A stretch of DNA of 25,044 nt, taken from a virus. Shown in pieces: positions 1 through 7,777 of the stretch. The stretch's first letter is position 1, and each line of letters opens with the position of its first letter. The notes under the pieces are model-generated. The model did no database searches, was not told the DNA's origin, and saw only the letters and a list, made by a program, of their open reading frames with translations. The stretch is taken from IMG/VR virus record IMGVR_UViG_3300044733_000994, positions 1-25,044 of that record; one strand, 5' to 3'. The position numbers were made by a program, and so were the translations under genes.

Positions 1-2
1 TA

Positions 3-260
3 GGTTTTGGGGTTGTGCTAACCCATAAGTCTGTGTTTGAGGCTATGCCGCAGCCTTGGTTTGATGTAGTATGGGGGGCGGGTGGTCTAATTGGCGAAGA
101 TGTGCATTTTTGCGTGAAAGCCCTAGACCACGGGATAAAGACTTTCGTGGATCACGAATTGAGCCTCGAAATAGGACACATCGGGACGCACGAATACCGG
201 TGGAGCGACGTCGAATATGGCCCTAAACAGTTACGGCAATCTACAGACAACGATAGCTAA
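3..260 (+). CDS. Glycosyltransferase, C-terminal part (5' truncated by window edge)
   Basis: The frame is open from the left edge and ends at 260, so only about 85 C-terminal residues are visible. The stretch GEDVHFCVKALDHGIKTF followed by a conserved HIG resembles the end of GT-A (GT2-like) glycosyltransferases, where GED acts near the catalytic base and the downstream His helps bind metal. A PWFD motif precedes it, also common in phage-encoded members. The likely role is transfer of sugar to a virion protein or to a host glycan, but the acceptor cannot be told. Its 3' end overlaps the adaptor gene by 44 bases in another frame. A GTG at 15 could look like a start, but homologous-looking sequence continues to the edge, so I read it as internal. 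Confidence 0.7.
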   Translation, partial: GFGVVLTHKSVFEAMPQPWFDVVWGAGGLIGEDVHFCVKALDHGIKTFVDHELSLEIGHIGTHEYRWSDVEYGPKQLRQSTDNDS

Positions 261-837
261 TTATCTCTCACGAGATGATCTTACTGCCGCGATCCCAGAC
301 TTCATCCAGCTTGCCGAAATACGGCTTCGTCGAGATTTACGCCTGCGGCAGATGCTTACACAAACATCGACAGCGGCAACAGGTGGGGTCGCTACGATTA
401 GCCTCCCTAGCGACTTCTTGCAAGCAAGGGATGTGTACGTTGATTCTGATCCCGACTTCCCGATCACATACTCAACGCCAAGTACGTTCATCAGAAATGG
501 CAGGACGAACGAGAGTGGTGTACCGGCTTTCTACACGATCCTCGGCTCGACAATTCAGTTTGCGCCAATTCCTGACAGCAATTACACGATTAAGATTTTG
601 TACTACGCCGCACCTGACTTTCTCTCGACTTCCAACACATCGAACGTCTTTCTAGCCAATTGTCCTGACGCGGTCTTGTATGGAGCGTTAGGAGAGGCTG
701 AACCCTATCTTATGAACGATCCTCGGTTGCAGACCTGGGGTGCTTTGTATGATCGTGCGGTTGCGTCTCTCACGAGGTCTGACGAAGAGTCTCAGTATTC
801 GGGCGTTCCTCTCACGATGATGGTAACCAAGCGATGA
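217..837 (+). CDS. Head-to-tail adaptor protein (SU10/P22 gp4-type)
   Basis: A 206-residue protein. The N-terminal pattern (YGNLQTTIANYLSRDDL, then IPDFIQLAEIRLRRDLRLRQM) is the helical start seen in podovirus-type adaptors that form a ring under the portal. It is followed by a beta-rich middle (SLPSDFLQARDVYV, GSTIQFAPIPDSNYTIKILYY) and a C-terminal helical part (CPDAVLYGALGEAEPYL). This architecture is common in phage adaptor families such as that of phage SU10. The ATG at 217 lies inside the glycosyltransferase end; its upstream SD is weak (TGGAG), so coupling is likely. It precedes the tail tube/nozzle gene by an ATGA overlap, the expected order for a short-tailed virion. Assignment rests on sequence pattern, not a search. 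Confidence 0.72.
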   Translation: MALNSYGNLQTTIANYLSRDDLTAAIPDFIQLAEIRLRRDLRLRQMLTQTSTAATGGVATISLPSDFLQARDVYVDSDPDFPITYSTPSTFIRNGRTNESGVPAFYTILGSTIQFAPIPDSNYTIKILYYAAPDFLSTSNTSNVFLANCPDAVLYGALGEAEPYLMNDPRLQTWGALYDRAVASLTRSDEESQYSGVPLTMMVTKR

Positions 838-2285
838 GAGTGAACTTCGGCGAGTGGCTCCCAGATCAGCCTGGTGTTGCTGGAGCCCTTGTAGACGCTA
901 AGAACGTTATCCCTCAGCAGGTTGGATATGGTCCTCTACCTTCGCCTAGTGAATGGAGCAATGCGGCTTCAGAGTCGCTTAATTCGGTGGTTGCTGCGGC
1001 GGCTCCTGACGAAGCGGTCACGGTCTTTGCGGGTGGCGAGACAAAGCTCTTTAAGCTAGGAACAAACCTAAATCTATCTGATGTTTCTAAGTCCGGTGGG
1101 TATACAACCCCATCAGATCAGAAATGGCGATTTACACAGTTTGGCAACCGAGTGATCGCGGCTAATGGAGGCGACAGGCTCCAGGGTTACCTGATGGGCT
1201 CATCGACCTTGTTTGCGGATCTTGGTGCTGCTGCTCCTAAGTCTCGGTATGTTACGACCGTAAGGGACTTTGTTGTTGCTGGCTTTAACAACGGGGCAAC
1301 GGTCTACCCTAATCGTGTTGAGTGGTGTGCGTTAGGTGATGAAACGAGCTGGACTCCTGCCGCAACGACTCAAGCGGACTATCAGGACATCCCTGACGGT
1401 GGGCATGTCAAGGGATTGACAGGAGGCGAGTACGGCATTGTGTTTATGGACCGCGCGGTGGTCAGGATGTCGTACGTTGGAAGCCCTCTTGTATTCCAAT
1501 TCGACACGATCTCTAGGGGTCTTGGGTGCATGGAACCCAACTCGATCATCCAGTACGCGGGGATGTCGTTCTTTTTGTCTGACGATGGGTTTTACAGGTG
1601 CAATGGTCAAGCGGTCGAGTCCATTTCTGTCGAGAAGGTGGACAGATGGTTCTTCAATAACGTCGATATATCGCAACTCTCCTCGATGTCTGCTGCGGTA
1701 GACCCGCTTAAGAACCTCGTAATCTGGTCGTTTAAGACGGTCGATCAGTCAACTTTCGTGCTTATCTACAACTTCAACCTCAATAAATGGTCTTACGGTG
1801 AGGTGAATGTAGACACAATAGCCTCATCTACCGCAATCACGACAACTTCCTCGTCCGGTCTTACATTAGAGCAACTAGACGCTTACGGAAGCCTTGAGAC
1901 GCTACCTGCAAGCCTTGACTCCTTTGGGTATACGGTTACATCTACACTCTTGACGGGTACGTTGGGGACCAAGATCGTTGCCTTTTCGGGCTCCAATCTG
2001 ACAGCCAATATCGTTACGCCTGATCTCTCGCTCAACGACACGCCAAGCGTTATTACCTTGGTTAGGCCTGTTATTGATGGCGGTTCTTGCTCGGTTCAAA
2101 TCAACTCAAGACGCAGGCTCAACCAACAAACCGACTTTACCGGCTCGACCTACTCGGCTAATGACGATAATCGGATTGGCTTGAGGTCTGCCGGAACCTA
2201 CCATCGACTTAAAACCATTCCGTCTGGTGTTTGGTCATCTGCTGTTGGTTTGGATGTCACGATTGTCCCGCAGGGTTTGAGATGA
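834..2285 (+). CDS. Tail tube/nozzle protein, P22 gp10-like stabilisation family
   Basis: A 483-residue beta-rich protein. The N-terminus (FGEWLPDQPG, then DAKNVIPQQVGYGPLPS) and the middle segments RVEWCALGDETSWTPA, GGEYGIVFMDRAVVRMSYVG and SFFLSDDGFYRCNGQ match the repeating blade-like pattern of the P22 gp10 / T7 gp12-type proteins that extend the short tail below the adaptor. In the virion it would form the nozzle through which DNA leaves. The start ATG overlaps the adaptor stop (ATGA at 834), and the end overlaps the next gene in the same manner. Length fits the family (roughly 450-800). The C-terminal third (from about residue 330) is less recognisable and may be a peripheral domain. 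Confidence 0.72.
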   Translation: MRVNFGEWLPDQPGVAGALVDAKNVIPQQVGYGPLPSPSEWSNAASESLNSVVAAAAPDEAVTVFAGGETKLFKLGTNLNLSDVSKSGGYTTPSDQKWRFTQFGNRVIAANGGDRLQGYLMGSSTLFADLGAAAPKSRYVTTVRDFVVAGFNNGATVYPNRVEWCALGDETSWTPAATTQADYQDIPDGGHVKGLTGGEYGIVFMDRAVVRMSYVGSPLVFQFDTISRGLGCMEPNSIIQYAGMSFFLSDDGFYRCNGQAVESISVEKVDRWFFNNVDISQLSSMSAAVDPLKNLVIWSFKTVDQSTFVLIYNFNLNKWSYGEVNVDTIASSTAITTTSSSGLTLEQLDAYGSLETLPASLDSFGYTVTSTLLTGTLGTKIVAFSGSNLTANIVTPDLSLNDTPSVITLVRPVIDGGSCSVQINSRRRLNQQTDFTGSTYSANDDNRIGLRSAGTYHRLKTIPSGVWSSAVGLDVTIVPQGLR

Positions 2286-3064
2286 TCTTCCGTACGCTAC
2301 CTCCGTTTGGTGGCGATCAACGCGCTGTTGCCGAGATTGTTCGCGGCATCATGGACGGTAAGACCAACAACACGGGAACGGTCACGTTAGCCACAGGAAA
2401 CGCGACTACAACCACGATCACAGACGCTAGGATAGGGGTAGAAAGCAAGATCATCCTTGTCCCTTACTCCGCTGCCGCTTACGCTGATTCGATCCCTTAC
2501 GGCTCGTTTTTCGACCTTAACGATCAATCTGCCGCGAGCACAACAACAGCTTATGCAATTACGTTTTCCAATACCGACCTATCGAATAACGTCTACCTGT
2601 CGAACTCATCGAGGATCAATGTAAGGGCTGCTGGTAAGTACAACTTTCAATTCTCAATCCAGTTTGCAAACGATGATTCGCAGATTCAAGATGTTGATGT
2701 TTGGATTAGAAAGAATGGCACTAATGTCGCTGACAGCAACTCAAGGTTTTCAGTTAACTCAAAGCATGGCTCAATAAAGGGGCATGTTATTGCTGCGCTC
2801 AATCTTTTTGTAGACCTTGCGGCTAACGACTACATCGAGTTGATGTGGGCTACAACATCAACGCTGGTCATCATCGAGCATATCGCCACTCAAACGAGTC
2901 CTACGCGACCTGCGACTCCTTCGGTGATTGCCACGATGCAATTTGTGAGCGGGTTTTCTAACGGTGGGGTTTACATCTCTTCGGTTACGAACGGGTCCGC
3001 GACGATTACGCATTTTCCAAATGCAACCTCTGACAAAACTTACGGTTATGTGGTGGTCGGATGA
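2282..3064 (+). CDS. Virion protein with C1q/TNF-like jelly-roll domain
   Basis: I place the start at the ATG at 2282, which overlaps the upstream stop (ATGA), rather than an ATG 51 bases earlier; this gives 260 residues. The N-terminus (MIFRTLPPFGGDQRAVAEIV, then GIMDGKTNNTGTVTL) is a type I recognise from phage structural clusters just after the tail nozzle gene. Residues about 95-235 read like a C1q/TNF-type fold: YNFQFSIQFANDDS, DVDVWIRKNGTNVADSNS, AALNLFVDLAANDYIELMW, then an IATMQFVSG closing strand. Such domains form trimers on phage surfaces and can bind glycans. Probable tail spike or decoration protein. The exact location on the virion cannot be told. Confidence 0.6.
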   Translation: MIFRTLPPFGGDQRAVAEIVRGIMDGKTNNTGTVTLATGNATTTTITDARIGVESKIILVPYSAAAYADSIPYGSFFDLNDQSAASTTTAYAITFSNTDLSNNVYLSNSSRINVRAAGKYNFQFSIQFANDDSQIQDVDVWIRKNGTNVADSNSRFSVNSKHGSIKGHVIAALNLFVDLAANDYIELMWATTSTLVIIEHIATQTSPTRPATPSVIATMQFVSGFSNGGVYISSVTNGSATITHFPNATSDKTYGYVVVG

Positions 3065-3447
3065 ATGTGCAATACATCAAACCAGATGAACTCAGAAAGG
3101 TTTGGCAGTACATCAAGCCAGGGCTTGAGGTTGTTCTCAAGAAGAGTCCAGAAGCGTGGATACCAGAAGACATCTATTCTGACTGTTTTAACCAGCGATC
3201 AATGCTTTGGGCTTTTGTTGAGGACAACACTGTTGTTGGCTTTGTTGTTTTGCAGCCTATGGGCGATAATTTGCATGTTTGGGTTGCTTATGGCAAGGGG
3301 GATTTTGATGCAGGCATGGATCATGTTCTCCGAATTGCAAGAGATGGTGGCGCGAAAACTATCAGCTTTGATTCTTGGCGTAAAGGCTGGGATAAAAAAG
3401 CTAAGGCGTTAGGTTTTAGACCCAGGAAATGGGTGAGAGAGGTTTGA
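3061..3447 (+). CDS. GNAT-fold protein, T7 gp13-like
   Basis: A 128-residue protein starting with an ATGA overlap. The order of elements (AWIPEDIYSDCFNQRSMLWA, then EDNTVVGFVVLQ, DNLHVWVAYGKGDFDAGMD, a helix, AKTISFDSWRKGWDKKAKAL and GFRPRKWVREV) follows the GNAT acetyltransferase fold. Proteins of this kind occupy the position of T7 gp13, which is needed for assembly of the internal (ejection) proteins. The classical acetyl-CoA loop (Q/RxxGxG/A) is not evident, so I infer a structural or assembly role rather than enzymatic activity. It lies directly before three ejection-protein candidates, which supports this reading. Confidence 0.6.
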   Translation: MNVQYIKPDELRKVWQYIKPGLEVVLKKSPEAWIPEDIYSDCFNQRSMLWAFVEDNTVVGFVVLQPMGDNLHVWVAYGKGDFDAGMDHVLRIARDGGAKTISFDSWRKGWDKKAKALGFRPRKWVREV

Positions 3448-3448
3448 T

Positions 3449-4408
3449 ATGGCTGGCGGTTCAACAAACACGGTAACCAGGACAGAACTTGATCCTACGA
3501 TGCGTCCGTATGTTCAGTACGGATTAAGCGAGGCTCAACGTCTCTACCAGGCTGGCGCTCCCGAATACTTTACAGGCCAGACGTACGTAGGACCGTCTCA
3601 GCAGACGCAATCTGCTCTGTCGGCCATGCAGTCTAGGGCCATGCAAGGCAATCCGCTTGTGCCTTTGGCGCAACAACAACTTGCAACGACATTAGGCGGA
3701 TCTCGTGCTGAAACGCTAGGGTCTGCAACGTCTCCAACGCTTGCGAACACGATTGCAGGTGGTTATTTAGGACAGAACCCCTATTACACGGCAGCTCTCC
3801 AACCAGGCTTCCAGGCAGCAAGTACGTCCTATCAGGACGCAATCAACCAGATGAGATCGAGAGCGTCTGCTGCGGGAAGGTACGGAACCAACGAAGCACT
3901 TATGTCCCAAGAGCAAAGGGCTCAGGGCGCTCTTGCTAACGCACTTGCTAACCAAGCGGCGCAGCTAGGTTATTCCGGTTATGAGGCTGAACGTGGAAGG
4001 CAACAGCAGGCTTTGGGTATGGGTCTTGACCTTTACGAGGCCGAGAGAGCAAGACAACAAGCGGCGATTGGTGCTGCGCCAGGTTTGGCTGCTCAGGACT
4101 ACACAGACATTGCTCAACTCGCACAAGTCGGCCAGGCGGCAGAGGGCTACCAACAAGCTGCCCTGCAAGACGCAATCCAGAGGTTTAACTTTCAGCAACA
4201 AGCTCCCTACTCGTCGCTTCAATCGTTTTTATCTGCTGCCTACGGCGCTCCAATGGGCCAGCAAACGGTTCAGCCTACTTATTCAAACCCGCTTGCAGGT
4301 GTTCTTGGTGGCGCATTAACCGGAGCTAGGTTAGGCAGTGCTGTACCTGGACTTGGAACGACTGCCGGAGCAATAGGCGGCGGTTTACTTGGTTTGCTTG
4401 GGAGGTAA
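3449..4408 (+). CDS. Internal virion / DNA ejection protein 1
   Basis: A 319-residue protein rich in Ala, Gln and Gly, starting one base after the previous stop. The opening (TRTELDPTMRPYVQYGLSEA, QRLYQ, then FTGQTYVGPSQQTQSAL) is a pattern I recognise from the first ejection protein of many short-tailed phages, in the place of T7 gp14 / P22 gp7. The middle (about 85-240) is helical with many Gln/Ala repeats (AERGRQQQALG, AERARQQAAIG). The C-terminus (GGALTGARLGSAVPG, GAIGGGLLGLLGR) is a glycine-zipper-like, potentially membrane-inserting segment. It probably travels in the capsid and helps to form the conduit across the cell envelope. Its last codons carry the GGAGG ribosome site of the following gene. 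Confidence 0.6.
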   Translation: MAGGSTNTVTRTELDPTMRPYVQYGLSEAQRLYQAGAPEYFTGQTYVGPSQQTQSALSAMQSRAMQGNPLVPLAQQQLATTLGGSRAETLGSATSPTLANTIAGGYLGQNPYYTAALQPGFQAASTSYQDAINQMRSRASAAGRYGTNEALMSQEQRAQGALANALANQAAQLGYSGYEAERGRQQQALGMGLDLYEAERARQQAAIGAAPGLAAQDYTDIAQLAQVGQAAEGYQQAALQDAIQRFNFQQQAPYSSLQSFLSAAYGAPMGQQTVQPTYSNPLAGVLGGALTGARLGSAVPGLGTTAGAIGGGLLGLLGR

Positions 4409-4410
4409 TT

Positions 4411-5871
4411 GTGTCTACATCTAACTTCCTTGGCGGCATCTTTGGTGAGATGCCTAGTTATATGGGCGGTCTTTTGGGTGCTGAAGAGCAGGAAAAGCTA
4501 AGACAGCAAGCGCAAGACCAAGGATTGCTTAACCTGGGTCTTTCTCTACTAGCGGGGTCAGGAAGAAGTCCTGTTCGTAGAACTACAGGGGAATTAGTAG
4601 CACAAGGTTTACAAGCAGGCCAGCAAGCCTACCGCGGTGCTATGCAGCAAGCGGTGCAGGACAGGATGACTGCGCTCCAACTTGGCGAGATGGCAAAGAA
4701 ACAAAGAGCCGAGCAAGCATTGCCTGGTCTTATTCAGGGCGCTATGGTTGCTCCTCAAAGAGAGTTTACGGATCTTGAGCGGATGGAGATGCGTACTCCT
4801 TCGGTCGCTACGGGACCAGCTCGATTTGATCCTCAGCAGTTTTTACAGAGAGCAACCGCTGCTGGTGTATCGCCAACGGTTGCCATCCCGCTAGGCCAAC
4901 AGATTCAATCTTTTACTAAGCCACAAACAAAGGTTTACAAGCCTGGCGATGTAATCATGGACGAAGTAACTGGTCAGGTTTTGCATACTGTCCCAGAAAA
5001 GTCTGAGATGGGGTATATGTCAACAGACCAAGGTATTTTTGCGTATGACAAAAATGCAAAAACACCGTCTTTAGTAAAGGTCATGGATGCTGGCGGCAAA
5101 GGTTTTACAGGGGAAGCGGCAAATTATGCGCTTAGTGAATATGGCACTAGCGATCCTGCGAAATTAACCCCAAAACAAAGGCAAGACGTTTGGCAGAAAG
5201 GTGTCATAGAGTCTAAAAAAGCTGGGGCGACTAATGTTGGGGTTAACGTCCCAACTCAAAGCGAATTTGGAAAAGGTGTTTTTGCTAGCTATCAGGGTAT
5301 TCAAGATGCTGCTGGCAATGCAAGAACAACGCTTGGTGTTGTTGGTCAGCTACAAGGATTCCTTGATGCTGGAGTGAAAACAGGTTTTGGAGCCGAGTCT
5401 AGGGCAACTCTTAATCGAATCGGTCAGGCAATTGATCCTAACTTTAAGGTTCCAGAAACCGCTGGTATTGAGGCAGTTCAGGCAGCTACGGCGCAGCTTG
5501 TTTTACCGCAGGTTAAATCGCTTGGCGCAAATCCGACAGACAAAGATTTGGCATTTATTGCTAAATCATCGCCGGAATTATCTAAGTCAGTTGAAGGTAA
5601 TAAACTAATACTCGAAGCATTACGAGTCAAAGCGGAGCGACAACTTGCTGACGCTGATTTCTCTTCAAGATGGGTTCAAGAAAACGAAAAAATTATTGCG
5701 TCAAACCCTATCAAAGCTAAGGCTGAACAAGACAGGGCTTTGGAAAACTTTAGGCAAACGTCTCCTGTTTACACAACGTCTGGAGACCAATTAAGGCGTA
5801 AGTTTGAAGGGCTTAAATCTGTCGGGTCTGCCGGACTGCCTCCAGGCGTAAGAGTTACTAGGGAACGCTAA
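4411..5871 (+). CDS. Internal virion / DNA ejection protein 2
   Basis: A 486-residue protein starting with GTG at 4411; GGAGG at 4401-4405 with five-base spacing makes this start convincing. The N-terminal part (GLLNLGLSLLAGSGRSPVRR, then GELVAQGLQAGQQAYRGAMQ) is typical of phage internal virion proteins, with helical Gln/Ala-rich segments. The centre contains a phage-type segment around KVYKPGDVIMDEVTGQVLH, and the C-terminal half (about 290-440) is predicted helical with LVLPQVKSLGANPTDKDLAF and WVQENEKIIASNP. No enzymatic motif was found. It sits between two other ejection candidates, so a role in DNA delivery is inferred from order and composition. The stop and the next start share one base (TAATG). 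Confidence 0.55.
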   Translation: MSTSNFLGGIFGEMPSYMGGLLGAEEQEKLRQQAQDQGLLNLGLSLLAGSGRSPVRRTTGELVAQGLQAGQQAYRGAMQQAVQDRMTALQLGEMAKKQRAEQALPGLIQGAMVAPQREFTDLERMEMRTPSVATGPARFDPQQFLQRATAAGVSPTVAIPLGQQIQSFTKPQTKVYKPGDVIMDEVTGQVLHTVPEKSEMGYMSTDQGIFAYDKNAKTPSLVKVMDAGGKGFTGEAANYALSEYGTSDPAKLTPKQRQDVWQKGVIESKKAGATNVGVNVPTQSEFGKGVFASYQGIQDAAGNARTTLGVVGQLQGFLDAGVKTGFGAESRATLNRIGQAIDPNFKVPETAGIEAVQAATAQLVLPQVKSLGANPTDKDLAFIAKSSPELSKSVEGNKLILEALRVKAERQLADADFSSRWVQENEKIIASNPIKAKAEQDRALENFRQTSPVYTTSGDQLRRKFEGLKSVGSAGLPPGVRVTRER

Positions 5872-7775
5872 TGAAAACCTACAGCGTCGAGATTCCAGGC
5901 CAAGGTCGGTTTCGCGTAGAGTCCGAGCAAGAACTTACGGACGAGCAAGCGTATCAAGCGGCACTGACGCAGGCTCAAAAGGAGCCTCCTACGCAAAGAC
6001 TTCGCGCTGCCGCTCAAGGTTTTACGATGGGTGCGTCTGACGAGGCTGAGGCTGCGATTGTTTCTCGATGGACGGGAAGGCCGTACGACGAGGTTCTTAG
6101 CGAGATCCGTACAAAGATCAAGGCTTACCAACAAGCACAGCCCGTTGAATCAACTGGCGCTGAATTGATGGGCGCAGCGGGTATGGGTTTACTAACCGCT
6201 CCGCTTACCGGAGGCGCATCTATCCCAATGACGCTAGGACGCGCTGCTGCGCTTAGTGGGGCGCAAGGTGGTATCACTGGATTTGCGTCTGCTGAAGGTG
6301 GGATGCAAGAGCGTGGTGCAGGCGCGATTACTGGAGCGGTTACAGGTGCTGCGCTCGGTCCGATTGCCCAGAAGGGCATGGAGGCTCTTGGTTTTACTGC
6401 CGACAAGGTTGTCGATTGGGCTAGGCGCAACATAGGTGGCCGAGGAAGCAAAGCTGTTGAGACAGAAATCCAGAGGCTTGCAAGCACTAGCGGCATGACA
6501 ACGGATGAGATCGTTGATCGTATTGCCAAGGGCGAGATCATGGCAGAAAACGAGACGCTGAGAACAGCGGTCCGCGCTCTGTACTCGCAAGGAGGTTCTG
6601 CTTCCAACATTATTAGGGAGGCATTAACGGTCCGACCTGAAGCGTTTAGAAAGTCTGCTCAAAGCATGATGCAGGCAGGCTTAACACCTGGCGTTAATAA
6701 GAGCGTGCTTCGCTCTATGAAGATGACTGATGACGCTGCAAGAGCAGCAGAGCGTCAGGCATACAAGCAAGCCTTTGAACAAGGCGGGATCATATCTCCT
6801 GAGCTAACACTAGCCTTTGGCGATGCAATCAAAAAAGTTCCTAATGTAGTTGAAAACATCAACCGCAATTACCGAGCAGAAACAGGTAAGAAAAACTTTT
6901 TTGAGGTTGTTGATGGCAATGTGAAGTTTGATAAAGGCGCAACACTTGAAGATTTCGAGATTGCAAGAAGGGCTTTGCGCGACGAGGCAGATCAAGCCTA
7001 TCGAGCAGGGCAGGGGTCTTATGGAGAGATCCTTAAAAACCTTGAGTTAAATATCAAGACCGCACTAGACGCAGCGTCTCAACCTTTGGCTAAGGCCAGG
7101 GCGGGTGCTGCTGCGTTACGTCAGGCAAGAGAAGCGTTTGGCGAAGGAAGAAAGGCTCTCACGAAAAGTGCAGACCAGGTTGATCTTGAAGTTCAGGGGT
7201 TAAACGCACAGCAATTACAGGCATATCGCTCTGGCGTTATGGACTCATTCCGAAACAAGTTCACTACGGGTCAGCGAAAGTCTTTGATGAACACACTTGC
7301 AGACCCTGAGAGCAAAGAAGCAAAAATCTTAAGGTCTGTGTATCCGCAAGACTCGCTTTCTGACCTGATGAAGAAAATTGATCTTGCGTCTCAATCTCAA
7401 AAAACCGCAACCTCGGTTCTTGGCGGGTCTCAGACCGCTCCTAGCTTGTTACAAGCTCAAAAGGTTGGTTCTAACGTGTCTGCCCAAGAGATGGTTTCTG
7501 CTATGGGTGGAGATCCCTTCGCTTTATTGAACGTAACCCGTAAAATCCTAAGTAGCAAAACCCAAAATCTTTCTGAGCCTGAACGTGAGCGTGTTGCAAA
7601 GATTTTGGTTGAAACAGACCCGACTCTTGTTAGAAGGGCATTACAGGACGATAGTGTGATGGCAGATTTACAGCGTAGGGTCGGTCAAATTATGGGCGGC
7701 ACTGCGGTAGGCGCAAGAAGCGCAGGGGCGTATGGCGCTGGGGCTTACTTAACCCCATCGTTGCTAGCGGAGTAA
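5871..7775 (+). CDS. Internal virion / DNA ejection protein 3
   Basis: A 634-residue, strongly helical protein. It begins with a short beta module (YSVEIPGQGRFRVESEQELT followed by DEQAYQAALTQAQ). Next come two hydrophobic glycine-rich runs at about 95-175 (LMGAAGMGLLTAPLTGGAS, GAGAITGAVTGAALG), then a long charged helical region to the end. This layout (glycine-rich membrane-active part plus long alpha-helical body) is common in the largest ejection protein of short-tailed phages. I found no lytic transglycosylase or peptidase motif (for instance no clear ES..NPxA), so the cell-wall-cutting activity seen in T7 gp16 is not evident here. Confidence 0.55.
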   Translation: MKTYSVEIPGQGRFRVESEQELTDEQAYQAALTQAQKEPPTQRLRAAAQGFTMGASDEAEAAIVSRWTGRPYDEVLSEIRTKIKAYQQAQPVESTGAELMGAAGMGLLTAPLTGGASIPMTLGRAAALSGAQGGITGFASAEGGMQERGAGAITGAVTGAALGPIAQKGMEALGFTADKVVDWARRNIGGRGSKAVETEIQRLASTSGMTTDEIVDRIAKGEIMAENETLRTAVRALYSQGGSASNIIREALTVRPEAFRKSAQSMMQAGLTPGVNKSVLRSMKMTDDAARAAERQAYKQAFEQGGIISPELTLAFGDAIKKVPNVVENINRNYRAETGKKNFFEVVDGNVKFDKGATLEDFEIARRALRDEADQAYRAGQGSYGEILKNLELNIKTALDAASQPLAKARAGAAALRQAREAFGEGRKALTKSADQVDLEVQGLNAQQLQAYRSGVMDSFRNKFTTGQRKSLMNTLADPESKEAKILRSVYPQDSLSDLMKKIDLASQSQKTATSVLGGSQTAPSLLQAQKVGSNVSAQEMVSAMGGDPFALLNVTRKILSSKTQNLSEPERERVAKILVETDPTLVRRALQDDSVMADLQRRVGQIMGGTAVGARSAGAYGAGAYLTPSLLAE

Positions 7776-7777
7776 TC

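Noticed and set aside
6125-6610. Antisense open frame of 161 codons inside ejection protein 3
   Set aside because: Opposite to a clear coding frame, low-complexity composition and no coupling to other minus-strand genes.
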